Positions 40,843-51,103 are shown, counted from the first letter of the stretch. The stretch: 64,000 nucleotides of DNA from an uncultured Clostridium sp. (GCF_947039605.1 NZ_CAMQZG010000002.1:1-64000), one strand, 5' to 3'. Notes: generated from the sequence alone by a model not told the origin. A program made the numbers and translations.

Positions 40843-42918
40843 ATGAATATAAGATATGTACCAAATCCAAGGTTTATAAAAAGAAATGCTAAAAAGTATT
40901 TTAAGGCTAGTGGGCAAAAATTTGGAATACTAAGAAGGTTTAAGTTTGCAATTAGCACTATAGGAGTTGCAAAAAAAATAGATGAAAAGTCTATTTCAAT
41001 CAATGATAGAAAAGTAGTAGTAAGAGTTGGAAATGAAAAAGAAGTAATAATAAAGTATAGAAGTATTCAAAATATTATTATTGATGAGGATGATATTATC
41101 ATAGTAAATGATATTAAACCATTACTTATTCCAAAGTATGCTTTTACAAGTTTGATGGATAGAAATGAGTTTATATCTGATTTAAATTATTACTATGAAA
41201 CAGCAAAACTTGCTATGCAGTCAGATATTATGAATGCAAGTATAGATTTGTTTGTTGAGGGTGATGGAAGAGTAGAAAAAGATGCAGATTTTACTTCTAT
41301 ATATTCAATTGAGAAAAAAGAGTATGTAAATTTAAAAGTTTATGCAAAAAGAAAAACATATAAGGAAAAGGTAAAAAGATATATTGCAAAGATATTTGTG
41401 GCTCTTGGGCTTATTGGGCTTTTTGTGATTTTAGCTTTAAATTATATGGGAGCCTTTAGTGTAAAAGAGTTTATAAGTATTAGTACAGGGATAGGAATTG
41501 TATTAGGCTTATATTATATTTTTGTTGCTTATCTTTTATTCTTTAGTGGTAAGCATCAAATAGAGAAAGGCTTACAGGTAAATATAGTTAGATTAAAAAT
41601 TGAAATATTTGAAGGTATGATTTTAATTGATGAGGGAAGAGAGCAGTTTAAGTATAAAGTAGGAGAGATAACAAGTTATCTTAAAACAGAAAAAGGGATA
41701 GTTTTTAGTACTAAAAATTCTGATGGTGAGTGTGAAACATTTATACTTCCAAAGAAAAGTGAGATGGACGTAGCAAAAAATAATGAATTTTTAAGTATTA
41801 TTACTAATATGGTTACTTATTATGATAAGCAGTTTGATAAATATAAAAATAGAAAGGTTGAGACTAAAGGATTAAAAGTAATTTTTAGTTTAGCAATTGT
41901 TTGTATGGTAGTGGCTTATCCTATAACAATTTTATATGTATCAAGTTATATGCCAAGTTATTATCAAAAGATTAGCAAAGAGAATGTTATAAGGTCAAAA
42001 GAACAGGCTTTAGCAATTATAAATAGTGGAAAGTCGGTACCAAAAAATGATATGAGTAATCAAAATGATTCTAGTTCTGATAATAATCAGGGCAATGAAA
42101 ATCAAAGTGATACAAACAATACAAATAATGAAGGTAATTCAAATAATTATCAAGGCGAGAATAGTGGAGGTGCATCAAAAATAAACTACTCTAATCCTAT
42201 TGCAAATAATGATGGATATACATTGCCAGAAACAAGCAATGCAATTGTTAATCCAAATTTATTTAAAGAAAGTGATGATTACAGCACTATAAATAAATTA
42301 GCAAAAAAGGAATTTAGTGACTCAGTTAATAAATATCTAAATGGAGATATCACAATGCCAAGTGAGTATGTTTTTACTAAAGCGCAAGCTATGGCAAAAA
42401 TAAAAAGTAGTGGTGGTGGTCAGCTTACAATTCCAAGTTCATTATGGGTTCTTATGAGTGGAAATATGGTTGAAAATAATTTGCTTTCTAGGAACATGCA
42501 AATAGCAAAAGACCAGTTAATAGGAGGGCTTGAGTATATACCAGTTATTCAAAATAGTTCTATTAAAACAGCACTTGAATCTTCAATGTTACAGTCAATT
42601 GTGGCAGAGTATCTAGTTTCTAATGCGCCTAATGGGTTTAATAATTTGGTTTTATTAAATCAAGAAATGCCAATAAGAAAAACTAGAGAGTATGTAATAA
42701 ATAAAGTTCAATCTCAAAGCGAAAGACAAGCAAGTTATGAAGGAAAACAAAATATGAATGTAGGTGCAGTACAGGTTGGAGAGGCTAATATGTTATATAG
42801 ATTAGTTGGTTTTAATAGTGGTGATACTTATAAGTATATGAAGGTATATGAGAATGGAGCAGTTGAGCCAATAGGTCAATTTACTCTACCAACTAGACAA
42901 GCGTATTTAGAAAATTAA
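40843..42918 (+). CDS. Large membrane protein with N-terminal YcxB/bPH-like domain and conserved extracytoplasmic C-terminal domain (paralog A)
   Basis: VIIKYRSIQNIIIDEDDIIIVNDIKPLLIPKYAFTSLMDRNEFISDL; TM segments; Asn/Ser-rich linker (NQNDSSSDNNQGNENQSDTNNTNNEG); paralogous to 44952-47231. Confidence 0.7.
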   Translation: MNIRYVPNPRFIKRNAKKYFKASGQKFGILRRFKFAISTIGVAKKIDEKSISINDRKVVVRVGNEKEVIIKYRSIQNIIIDEDDIIIVNDIKPLLIPKYAFTSLMDRNEFISDLNYYYETAKLAMQSDIMNASIDLFVEGDGRVEKDADFTSIYSIEKKEYVNLKVYAKRKTYKEKVKRYIAKIFVALGLIGLFVILALNYMGAFSVKEFISISTGIGIVLGLYYIFVAYLLFFSGKHQIEKGLQVNIVRLKIEIFEGMILIDEGREQFKYKVGEITSYLKTEKGIVFSTKNSDGECETFILPKKSEMDVAKNNEFLSIITNMVTYYDKQFDKYKNRKVETKGLKVIFSLAIVCMVVAYPITILYVSSYMPSYYQKISKENVIRSKEQALAIINSGKSVPKNDMSNQNDSSSDNNQGNENQSDTNNTNNEGNSNNYQGENSGGASKINYSNPIANNDGYTLPETSNAIVNPNLFKESDDYSTINKLAKKEFSDSVNKYLNGDITMPSEYVFTKAQAMAKIKSSGGGQLTIPSSLWVLMSGNMVENNLLSRNMQIAKDQLIGGLEYIPVIQNSSIKTALESSMLQSIVAEYLVSNAPNGFNNLVLLNQEMPIRKTREYVINKVQSQSERQASYEGKQNMNVGAVQVGEANMLYRLVGFNSGDTYKYMKVYENGAVEPIGQFTLPTRQAYLEN

Positions 42919-42947
42919 TTAACAAAAGATAAAATCTTAGGGGGATT

Positions 42948-43820
42948 TTGATGATAATAAAATATAGAACTGTTTGGTTAGATTGGATTAGAGAAGCCAA
43001 GCAATATAATAGAATTTGTGAGGAAAGAGTTGAAGTATATAAATCTATGAAAGTAGATTTAAGTGTGAATGGAAATACCACGCAAGTTTTAAATGAAAAA
43101 GAAATAGAGCTTATGGATGCGGGGATAAGAGTTAATATTATAAATGAAAAAGAAGTTTTTATACCGTATATAGAGATTGAAGGAATTGTAATTACAGCAA
43201 AAGATGAAGATATAATTATAATAAATAATATCGAGGGATTATCTATTCCAAGGTATGCGTTTCCAATTGCTAAAGAGCAAGAAAAAGAAGCTTTTATAGA
43301 TAAACTTATATTGAAATTTGAAAGTTTTAATATAGGTGAGAAAGTAGAGTATATAAAGAGTCCAGAGCAGATAAAAAAAGAAAAAGAAGAGAATGAAGAG
43401 TGCAAAAAAGATGATATTAAGAGCAATATAAAATTTGATACTGAAACTTTAGAAAAACATAAGGCAAGCCCTGGGACTAAGTTTATTATTTTTAGTATAG
43501 TTGTCCTAGCTATTGGAGTTATTGGAATGTTTCTTGTTAAAGGAGTTCAAAATGCAGAAGCTAGCTTAAAAGCAGAACAAGCAAAAGCTGCAAAGGTTCA
43601 GAAAGATTTAAGTACACAAACAGGTAAAATAGATTATAATGAAAAACCTATAATTAATGATTATAAGATTGAAAAGAAATCTAAACCTTATAATACTAAT
43701 ACGGTGCCATCAGTAGTGAGTAATATAGATGGGAATAAAGAAGCTAATAGAAACTATGGAGATGGGAAAGTAGACTATCACAAGTTAAATTTACCAGTAA
43801 AAAAGCATTTAAACAATTAA
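42948..43820 (+). CDS. Truncated paralog with YcxB/bPH-like domain (paralog B; apparent frameshift at A6 tract 43799-43804)
   Basis: VFIPYIEIEGIVITAKDEDIIIINNIEGLSIPRYAF; after +1 correction continues KKAFKQLNKDFENGDIQEVGVTNEQGLNS* to 43888, matching paralog A KKEFSDSVNKYLNGDITMP. Confidence 0.6.
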   Translation: MMIIKYRTVWLDWIREAKQYNRICEERVEVYKSMKVDLSVNGNTTQVLNEKEIELMDAGIRVNIINEKEVFIPYIEIEGIVITAKDEDIIIINNIEGLSIPRYAFPIAKEQEKEAFIDKLILKFESFNIGEKVEYIKSPEQIKKEKEENEECKKDDIKSNIKFDTETLEKHKASPGTKFIIFSIVVLAIGVIGMFLVKGVQNAEASLKAEQAKAAKVQKDLSTQTGKIDYNEKPIINDYKIEKKSKPYNTNTVPSVVSNIDGNKEANRNYGDGKVDYHKLNLPVKKHLNN

Positions 43821-43892
43821 ATAAAGATTTTGAGAATGGTGATATACAAGAAGTGGGCGTTACAAATGAGCAAGGTTTGAATTCATAATATA

Positions 43893-43927
43893 AAACACGC
43901 AGAGAAAATTTCTCTGCGTGTTTTTTT
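43893..43927. terminator. Bidirectional terminator
   Basis: aaaacacgcagagaaa-atttctctgcgtgttttttt. Confidence 0.88.
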
Positions 43928-44627
43928 AGAATATATAGTTTTCTGTAGTTTGATTTATATATGATTTTATTGTGCTAAGTATGAAACCAAAATAAACAAT
44001 TAAAATAATTATTCCAATTCCTAAAAATATAAAATTAGGTGATTCTGAAAGTTTAATATTTAATGTTTGATCTATGATAATAGCTATTCCAATTATTGCA
44101 GCGCCAGTTAGTCCAAAGCAAGCTTTCATTTTATTTTTCCAAGGTATCTCTTTAGAAGTTTTTTTATCTGTTGCAAGTATATTTAATGCATAAAAAAATC
44201 CTAAAACAACTGGTACAAGAAAATCAAATAATGAACTTATAAAGATGCTAGATGTATAAGTACTAGTGTTTATAACAGCGTTAGCTGGGTTACTTTTATC
44301 AAATTTTATAGGTAGAGTTGCACCTATTTGATTAAGTTTTGAATCAGTTTCATTTAAATCAGATGCAACTGAAACTCTATGTCCGTAAGCATCAAATTCT
44401 AAAACAGGAATATATGTGTAAGAAGTATTCCCTTTGTTTGTATGAGCAACTGATTGAAATGAAGTTATAGTTGCAGTAGTTTCTTGTCCTGTAAAAAGAA
44501 TTTCTGATCTATTAATAAATCCAAATATTCCTCCAAGTGTAGAAAATACAATAAATCCATAAAAAAGTATTAAAAAAATAGGCGAACCTTTTTTATCATT
44601 ATTTTTATTATTTGTGTTAGTAGCCAT
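43926..44627 (-). CDS. DUF3592-type membrane protein
   Basis: TTATITSFQSVAHTNKGNTSYTYIPVLEFDAYGHRVSVASDLNETDSKLNQIGATLPIKFDKSNPANAVIN flanked by TM helices. Confidence 0.78.
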   Translation of the reverse strand: MATNTNNKNNDKKGSPIFLILFYGFIVFSTLGGIFGFINRSEILFTGQETTATITSFQSVAHTNKGNTSYTYIPVLEFDAYGHRVSVASDLNETDSKLNQIGATLPIKFDKSNPANAVINTSTYTSSIFISSLFDFLVPVVLGFFYALNILATDKKTSKEIPWKNKMKACFGLTGAAIIGIAIIIDQTLNIKLSESPNFIFLGIGIIILIVYFGFILSTIKSYINQTTENYIF

Positions 44628-44951
44628 ATGTATTACTTCCTTTAAATTAAAAATATTTTATTAGTTGATAGTAATATAGACAGACAATATTTTCAAGGAA
44701 GGTAAAAAGTGAAAAGAGTATTAGAAAGCTATTATTTTTAGCAGAAGACTAAATTAATAGAGTTAAAATGAGTTTAAATTAATAAAATATGTAAAATTCA
44801 ATTAAATATATAAAAATAACTCCTTTATATAGTTTTTGATAACTCTTTATGAGTTAGGAGATAGTTTGATGTGCTATTTTGAAAATACTAATAAGTAATT
44901 TTGCTAATCTGATAAAATCTAGAATTTGTTTTAAATAACAGACTACGTATA

Positions 44952-47231
44952 ATGAGGATGAGATTAGAAATTATAGATGATATAGGAGAATTTGTTATGG
45001 TGGTAAAATACAAACCAAGTACAAGACTTGCTAAGGTCAATATTAAAAAGTATTTAAAGGTAAGTAAAACAAAAATGAGCTTAGTAAAAAAACTTGCTAT
45101 TTTAAAAGGAATTGAAAGTACAGCAATTAAGGGGAAAGAAAGAGAGATAAAGCTTCGAGATAAGCATATTTTAGTTATAATAGATGGTCAGTATGAAAGA
45201 CTTATAAAGTATAAGAGCATAAAAGATATAGCTATTGATGATGAGGATATTATTATAGTAAATCCTATTCAACCATTAGTAATACCAAGACTTGCTTTTG
45301 CTATGAATAGAGAAAGAAATGAATTTATAGCAGAAATTATGGATAAGTTTGAGGGTGCAAAGTTTAATATGCAATCAAGCGTTATGAATTCTAATATAGA
45401 TTTTTTTGAGAGTGGAAATGATAAAAATACAAATACTGATAAAATTATTATAGAGGATACTATAAGCATGAAAAGGTATTGTGATTTTAAATCAACAGCA
45501 GATTTAAATATTGATAAAGCACAGATAAATAGAGGTTTAGGAAATCTGGTTTTTGGTATATTAATAGCTATTTTTATAAGCTTTTTAGGATTTAATCATA
45601 TGGGTGCATTTGCAGATAAGGAATTTTATATAGGACTTGTAGGTATTATTGCTATTATTGTTATTTATGCATTTGTGGGAATAAAGCTTATTAATAGTGT
45701 TGGGAAAAAGTATAAGAAAAAAATTAGTGCACAGAAGATAAAAGTAAAGTATGAGATATTTGATAGTAGAGTATTTATTGAAGAGGGGATGGAGTTTAGA
45801 ACTTTCAAGATAAATGAAATTGAACAACTTCTTAGAACTAAAAAAGGTGTATTTTTTACAACTAAGAATTCAGCGGGAGAAAAAGAAGCTTTTTATATTA
45901 TACAAAGTGAAAATATTTCAAATGATGAGTTAGATGAATTTAATGGGATTCTTGTAAATATGATTGAATACTATGATGAGAATTTTGAACATAAAAGAAA
46001 GAAATCAAATTCAGGTTTCTTGACTGTAGTAAAAAGAGTGGTGCTTATTTTATGGATAATATCATTCCCACTTACAGTATTTTTAGTACCTCATATTGCA
46101 CCTAATTATTATGCAAGGATTACTCATAATAAAGAGGTTAGAGAACAAGCAAAGGTTATACAGATTATAAAAGATAATTTATATAAGGGAAGTATTCAAA
46201 GTAATAAAAGGGTTGAGCAAAGTGGGACAAGTAATCAAACTAATAATGAAAGTAATAATAGTACAGAAAATATAGAACCTAATAATAACAATAATAATAG
46301 CAGTAAGCTAGAAAATATCTTCTCTGGTAATAGTGAGAAGAATGAGCAAAATAAAGTAGCTACACCTACAATTTCAGATAAAGATATAGCTCATAATTAT
46401 GAAAAGTTAAATCTTACAAGTGCACAGCTTGAAGCACTTGGTAATAGCCAAACATCTGATTTTAATACAATAGAGGCACAAAAACAAAGTATAGGTGGAA
46501 ATAATAATTATAAGACTATACTTCAAAGAAGTGAGTATCCAACAAATGCAACTTTTGGGAAGAATGGTTTAGCTTGTTTAAACTTTAATCCGTATATCAA
46601 AGAAAGAGTTTATGGACTTATCAAAAAGTATGATGATGGGACTTTAACTATTCCAAAGGAATATTCTTATACAAGTAAAAGTGCTATGGAGTACTTAAAT
46701 AATAATTGGGGAACACACATTGAAATTCCAGCATCAGAAAAAGTTCTTCAAAATTTAAGTATGGATGAGGGGGAACTTACAGATTGGGGAGTAACAGGTG
46801 TTTCAGGAGTAAATGGATTCTTAGGTAGAGTAGCACCTTATGTATATACAATTAATGATCCAAATTTACAAAAAGCAGTTCAAAAAGCTTTTGAGCAAAT
46901 TTTAGTAGATAAAGAATTAGTTAATTTAAAAGAAGGAGCTTATGATTTAAGAGTTTTAAATATGGAGATGCCATCATCAGTTGTACAAAATTATGCTGGT
47001 GAGGTAATACTACCTAAAATAGGAGCAGCTAGTAGTTCAACAATTACAGTAGGGCCAGTTCAAATTAAGGATGGAAACTTCCTTTATAGACTTGTATTTA
47101 TTCATGATAAATTAGCAAAAAAATATTATGTTTTTGATGTGAATGAAGCAGGTGGTTATGGTAATATTGCACCAGTAACAGATTTAACTCAAGACCCATC
47201 AGTTGGAGCTAACATAAATGTAATATCATAG
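44952..47231 (+). CDS. Large membrane protein with YcxB/bPH-like domain and conserved C-terminal domain (paralog C)
   Basis: RLIKYKSIKDIAIDDEDIIIVNPIQPLVIPRLAFAMNRERNEFIAEI; Asn-rich linker NNESNNSTENIEPNNNNNNSS; C-term VGPVQIKDGNFLYRLVF matches paralog A VGAVQVGEANMLYRLVGF. Confidence 0.7.
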   Translation: MRMRLEIIDDIGEFVMVVKYKPSTRLAKVNIKKYLKVSKTKMSLVKKLAILKGIESTAIKGKEREIKLRDKHILVIIDGQYERLIKYKSIKDIAIDDEDIIIVNPIQPLVIPRLAFAMNRERNEFIAEIMDKFEGAKFNMQSSVMNSNIDFFESGNDKNTNTDKIIIEDTISMKRYCDFKSTADLNIDKAQINRGLGNLVFGILIAIFISFLGFNHMGAFADKEFYIGLVGIIAIIVIYAFVGIKLINSVGKKYKKKISAQKIKVKYEIFDSRVFIEEGMEFRTFKINEIEQLLRTKKGVFFTTKNSAGEKEAFYIIQSENISNDELDEFNGILVNMIEYYDENFEHKRKKSNSGFLTVVKRVVLILWIISFPLTVFLVPHIAPNYYARITHNKEVREQAKVIQIIKDNLYKGSIQSNKRVEQSGTSNQTNNESNNSTENIEPNNNNNNSSKLENIFSGNSEKNEQNKVATPTISDKDIAHNYEKLNLTSAQLEALGNSQTSDFNTIEAQKQSIGGNNNYKTILQRSEYPTNATFGKNGLACLNFNPYIKERVYGLIKKYDDGTLTIPKEYSYTSKSAMEYLNNNWGTHIEIPASEKVLQNLSMDEGELTDWGVTGVSGVNGFLGRVAPYVYTINDPNLQKAVQKAFEQILVDKELVNLKEGAYDLRVLNMEMPSSVVQNYAGEVILPKIGAASSSTITVGPVQIKDGNFLYRLVFIHDKLAKKYYVFDVNEAGGYGNIAPVTDLTQDPSVGANINVIS

Positions 47232-47232
47232 A

Positions 47233-47278
47233 AAAATGAGGAAATTACTTTGAATAGTAATTTCCTCATTTTTTATAC
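47233..47278. terminator. Bidirectional terminator
   Basis: aaaaatgaggaaattact-ttga-atagtaatttcctcattttt. Confidence 0.85.
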
Positions 47279-48004
47279 TAAATAATTTCTTGAAGTATTT
47301 CTAATATAAAGTTTTACAAGTTTATTTAAAAGTTTAATATCAATACCTATAAATATTAGAATTAGGATACTTACAACAATATTACTAGCAGCAGTTAGTT
47401 GTCCTGTTATAGCTTCCCAAACTATAAATCCTATTAGGATTGCTAAAAGTAAAGCAGTTATAATACAAAGTCTAAGTAAGCCTTTAACTTTACTTGTTGT
47501 TTCATATTTTTTAGATTTCCTATCAATTATTTTTGATACTACAAAGAATCCTATAAATATTCCAAAGAAGAAATATTGATATAAAGCATTGTTATTAAAG
47601 TTTGAATTTGTAATAACACATTTAGTAGGATTACTTGCATCATATCTTATAGAAACTGTACTTCCTATAGGGCCAAGAGTTTCTGAAACTTCATTAAAAT
47701 CTGATGAAGATGAAATAGTATAGCCATCTATATTAAATATTAATTTTGGGATGTAAGTATAAGTCACATTCCCACCTTTTCTAGTATGAGGAATCTTTTC
47801 GTATGACTCTATAGTTGCAGTGGCTATTTTACCTGTAGAGGAAATATAAGTTCTATTTATCAAACTTGAAGTCCCTGTGATAAGAGGTAAAACAAAAGCA
47901 TAAAATACAAGTCCTAGCACTAGAAGTAATATCAATATACCAACATATTTATTTAGTACTTTGGGTTCTTTATCTGTTTGTTTATTTAAATTATTTTCTG
48001 ACAT
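47273..48004 (-). CDS. DUF3592-type membrane protein
   Basis: IATATIESYEKIPHTRKGGNVTYTYIPKLIFNIDGYTISSSSDFNEVSETLGPIGSTVSIRYDASNPTKCVI; paralog of 43926-44627. Confidence 0.78.
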   Translation of the reverse strand: MSENNLNKQTDKEPKVLNKYVGILILLLVLGLVFYAFVLPLITGTSSLINRTYISSTGKIATATIESYEKIPHTRKGGNVTYTYIPKLIFNIDGYTISSSSDFNEVSETLGPIGSTVSIRYDASNPTKCVITNSNFNNNALYQYFFFGIFIGFFVVSKIIDRKSKKYETTSKVKGLLRLCIITALLLAILIGFIVWEAITGQLTAASNIVVSILILIFIGIDIKLLNKLVKLYIRNTSRNYLV

Positions 48005-48245
48005 AGTTTTAATTTCCTTTTTATATAAAATATTTGATAATTGATGATAGTCTACAAATCTTAGGTTTTCAAGTTTGCTTAAAAATGAAAAGAGAAAAAA
48101 TAAAAACCTTTAGATTAAATAAAAGTAATGAAAATTACAAAAAAATGCTTGTTTATTCAAAAAATATTTAGAGTGCGAAAAAAATGATAAACTTGCAAGA
48201 GAACTTCAAAGTACCTAAAAAAAGAAAGCACCAAAATGGTACTTT

Positions 48246-48704
48246 CTAAAGTGATGCCTTAATATCTCTATTACTCATAAGTACAGCAGTTTCACCATTG
48301 CTAGAGTAGTAATTTTTTCTTTCTCCATCAACATTAAAACTATGCTTTTTATAAAGATTTTGAGCAGGGATATTTGATTCTCTAACTTCTAGAGTTATCT
48401 CATTCGTTCTATTTTCTACGCAGTATTCTAAAAGACCTTGCAAAAGAGCACTTCCAAGACCTTTTCCTCTAAGGTTTTCATCAATAGCAAAGCTATTAAT
48501 ATTTGCCTCACCTGCAACTATCCATACATTTGCAAAGCCACAGATTTTATTATCATCTAGTAGTACTAAGCAGTGTGCAAGGTGGTTTATAAGTTCAGTT
48601 TCAAAAGAGTCAGCATCCCAACCCTCATTACCTTTAAAACAAGAGTTAGTTATTGTAAGGACATCAGAAATATCTGCTTTTTTCATTAATCTAGTTTCTA
48701 ACAT
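48246..48704 (-). CDS. rimI: Ribosomal-protein-alanine N-acetyltransferase
   Basis: GNAT: INSFAIDENLRGKGLGSALLQGLLEYCVENRTNEITLEVRESNIPAQNLYKKHSF; downstream of tsaB. Confidence 0.92.
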   Translation of the reverse strand: MLETRLMKKADISDVLTITNSCFKGNEGWDADSFETELINHLAHCLVLLDDNKICGFANVWIVAGEANINSFAIDENLRGKGLGSALLQGLLEYCVENRTNEITLEVRESNIPAQNLYKKHSFNVDGERKNYYSSNGETAVLMSNRDIKASL

Positions 48705-49406
48705 CTATATACCCATTCTCTTTTCATATTCTGTTTCAGCTTGTGATTTTCTAAGATAAACAGGAGCAAACTCATTAAGTGGGCTTGTTATTCCCTTATT
48801 TAGTCTATCTATTGCAATTTCCCCAAGTGATGAGGCTTTAGGGTATAGGCAGTTAAGTGGAGCAAATATAGCTTTTGAAACTTCGCCTGTAATTCTTTCT
48901 CTGTGCTTTGCAACACCATCACCAACAAATATAACTTTTTCATCTCTTTTATTTAAATCTTCTATAAGCTCTGTAAGTGATAAACATTCAGCTTCTGATA
49001 TAGCTGTAAGTTTTCCATCAATATTTTTATAAAGATTAGAATATACATTATCTCTTAATGCATCTATGATAGGACAGATTATCCCATCAAAGTTAACTAC
49101 ATTATAAGCAAGTGTATCAAGAGTAGAAATTGATATACAAGGTTTCTTTGTACTAAAAGCCATACCTTTTATTGTAGCCATTCCAATTCTAAGACCTGTG
49201 AATGAACCAGGACCTTCTGATACTGCAAAAGCATCAACATCATTTATATTAAGTTTGTATCTATTTAAAATTTCTTCTATAAGATCCATTATTATAACTG
49301 AATGTTCTCTTTTGCTATTTAAATTTATTTCACCAAGTATTTGATCATCTTTAACTAAAGCACAAGTTGCTGTTGCAGATGAAGAATCAACACTTAAAAC
49401 TAACAT
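48705..49406 (-). CDS. tsaB: tRNA threonylcarbamoyladenosine biosynthesis protein TsaB
   Basis: VLSVDSSSATATCALV; FAVSEGPGSFTGLRIGMATIKGMAF. Confidence 0.96.
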   Translation of the reverse strand: MLVLSVDSSSATATCALVKDDQILGEINLNSKREHSVIIMDLIEEILNRYKLNINDVDAFAVSEGPGSFTGLRIGMATIKGMAFSTKKPCISISTLDTLAYNVVNFDGIICPIIDALRDNVYSNLYKNIDGKLTAISEAECLSLTELIEDLNKRDEKVIFVGDGVAKHRERITGEVSKAIFAPLNCLYPKASSLGEIAIDRLNKGITSPLNEFAPVYLRKSQAETEYEKRMGI

Positions 49407-49873
49407 ACTGAGATCTCCTTTGCGTAATCATATTTAGAACCATAAGATTCAATAGTAATTTTTCTGAAGTTTTCACCTTTTTCAGGTATTTTCTTTATAT
49501 TTATGTAAAGATACTCATTTGGGATAAGCTCCTCAATATAGTTAGCCCATTCTATAAGACTAACACCTTCACCAAATATATATTCATCAAAACCTATTGC
49601 ATATATCTCATCTGGATCATTAACTCTATATACATCAAAGTGATACAAAGTTAATCTTCCACTGTGATATTCATTTACTATATTAAAAGTAGGACTTGTT
49701 ATATGCTCTGCAATGCCAAGACCTTCTGCTATACCTTTACTCATATGAGTTTTACCAGTTCCAAGATCACCTGTTAAACAGATAATATCTCCTTTGCTAG
49801 CAAGTTTTCCAAGTTGTTTTCCAATACTCATTGTATCTTTTAGTGTGTTAACTATAAATTCCATAATGTTCAT
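49400..49873 (-). CDS. tsaE: tRNA threonylcarbamoyladenosine biosynthesis ATPase TsaE
   Basis: CLTGDLGTGKTHMSKGIAEGLG; SPTFNIVNEY; YHFDVYR. Confidence 0.96.
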   Translation of the reverse strand: MNIMEFIVNTLKDTMSIGKQLGKLASKGDIICLTGDLGTGKTHMSKGIAEGLGIAEHITSPTFNIVNEYHSGRLTLYHFDVYRVNDPDEIYAIGFDEYIFGEGVSLIEWANYIEELIPNEYLYINIKKIPEKGENFRKITIESYGSKYDYAKEISVC

Positions 49874-50083
49874 CTCCCTTCGTAAATTAATACTTCTGCT
49901 AATATTCTATACAATATTAGTAGAAATTAAAAGAGGAAAGGTGATGTTTTCTATGTTTTTAGGTTATCAAAATAAGTTTTTTTGAAAAAAAATAAAAAAA
50001 CTTTGAAAAAGGACTTGCTTTTTGTTTATTATGTGTATATAATAACATATGTAGTCACCAAGCGGGTGGCAAGCAAAAACTAT

Positions 50084-50159
50084 AGGGGCATGGCTCAATT
50101 GGTAGAGTAGTGGTCTCCAAAACCATTGGTTGTAGGTTCGAGTCCTACTGTCCCTGCCA
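50084..50159 (+). tRNA. tRNA-Trp (CCA)
   Basis: aggggca/tgtccct acceptor; ctCCAaa anticodon loop; gtagg-ttcgagt-cctac T-arm; encoded CCA. Confidence 0.96.
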
Positions 50160-50162
50160 ACT

Positions 50163-50198
50163 AAGAAGATTTAGAATTTCTAAATCTTCTTTTTTTTA
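50163..50198 (+). terminator. tRNA-Trp terminator
   Basis: aagaagatttagaa-tttctaaatcttctttttttt. Confidence 0.88.
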
Positions 50199-50480
50199 TG
50201 CAATTTTTTAGACTATCAAGTATTAGGATATAAAAATAAAAGCAGCCCTAACGTACAGGCTGCTTTCAAAATGAAACATAAAATAACTTAATTAAGGTTT
50301 TACTACATATTTTTAATATACATATTGTATATTAAGTAGGTTTTAACAATATGTAAGTAAATTATAAATTTCCTTATCATTTTCCAATTAGAAAACGTTA
50401 CAAATCCTATAAGTGAAAACTATCTTTGTTTGTAAAAAATGAAAAATATTGATAATATTTGTACAAAAGGTGGGATTGTA

Positions 50481-51014
50481 ATGGCCGATATTAGGGTTTA
50501 TAAAGAAGCAGATGAATTCAAAAAAATGTGTATGATATCAGTAGGTATAATAGTTTTATTTTCTTGGTTTATATATAAAGAATTTAGATTTATTACTGTT
50601 GATTATAGAAGTGCTGACTTATTGGTGAACATGGCAATAATATTTATTGCTGGGATAACAATAATGTTTTTATTTATATTTTTAATTAAGCTTACAAATA
50701 AAATTCTTAATAATGACCCCTTTTTAGTTTTTGAAGATGATGAGATTTTATCTAAAGGACTAGCAGGTAACACTATTGTTAAGTGGAACTGTATTAAATC
50801 ATATAAAGAAAAAAAGTTTAGAGGAACATTAAGTATTGTTTTAGAGTTAAAAGATGATTGTGATTATAAAAGAAATTTATCTATAATGAGAAGTTTGCTT
50901 TATAAGTATAATCAGAAAAGAACTGGTGGAGAATTTATGTTTACTAAAACTTTTCTTGGAGATCAATACAATGAAATTTTAAATTTAGTAGAAGAAAAAG
51001 TAAAGAAGAATTAG
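50481..51014 (+). CDS. STM3941-like (bPH-type) small membrane protein
   Basis: Two TM helices then NNDPFLVFEDDEILSKGLAGNTIVKWNCIKSYKEKKF; ATG 50481 after ggtggg (ORF track starts 50439). Confidence 0.6.
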   Translation: MADIRVYKEADEFKKMCMISVGIIVLFSWFIYKEFRFITVDYRSADLLVNMAIIFIAGITIMFLFIFLIKLTNKILNNDPFLVFEDDEILSKGLAGNTIVKWNCIKSYKEKKFRGTLSIVLELKDDCDYKRNLSIMRSLLYKYNQKRTGGEFMFTKTFLGDQYNEILNLVEEKVKKN

Positions 51015-51021
51015 ACTATTA

Positions 51022-51079
51022 GAGCATTTATATAAAGGCTATATAGAGATATGTAGTAGATTATATAAGTGCTTTTTTT
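51022..51079 (+). terminator. Terminator between the 50481 gene and the ncRNA
   Basis: agcatttatata ... tatataagtgct stem (1 G-U) then ttttttta; long loop. Confidence 0.6.
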
Positions 51080-51103
51080 ATTGGCTTAAATTACCATGAA
51101 TTA

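Noticed and set aside
42893-43426. 177-aa minus-strand ORF opposite paralog B
   Set aside because: Ser/Ile/Phe-rich antisense translation; plus-strand ORF has the paralogous domain and RBS.
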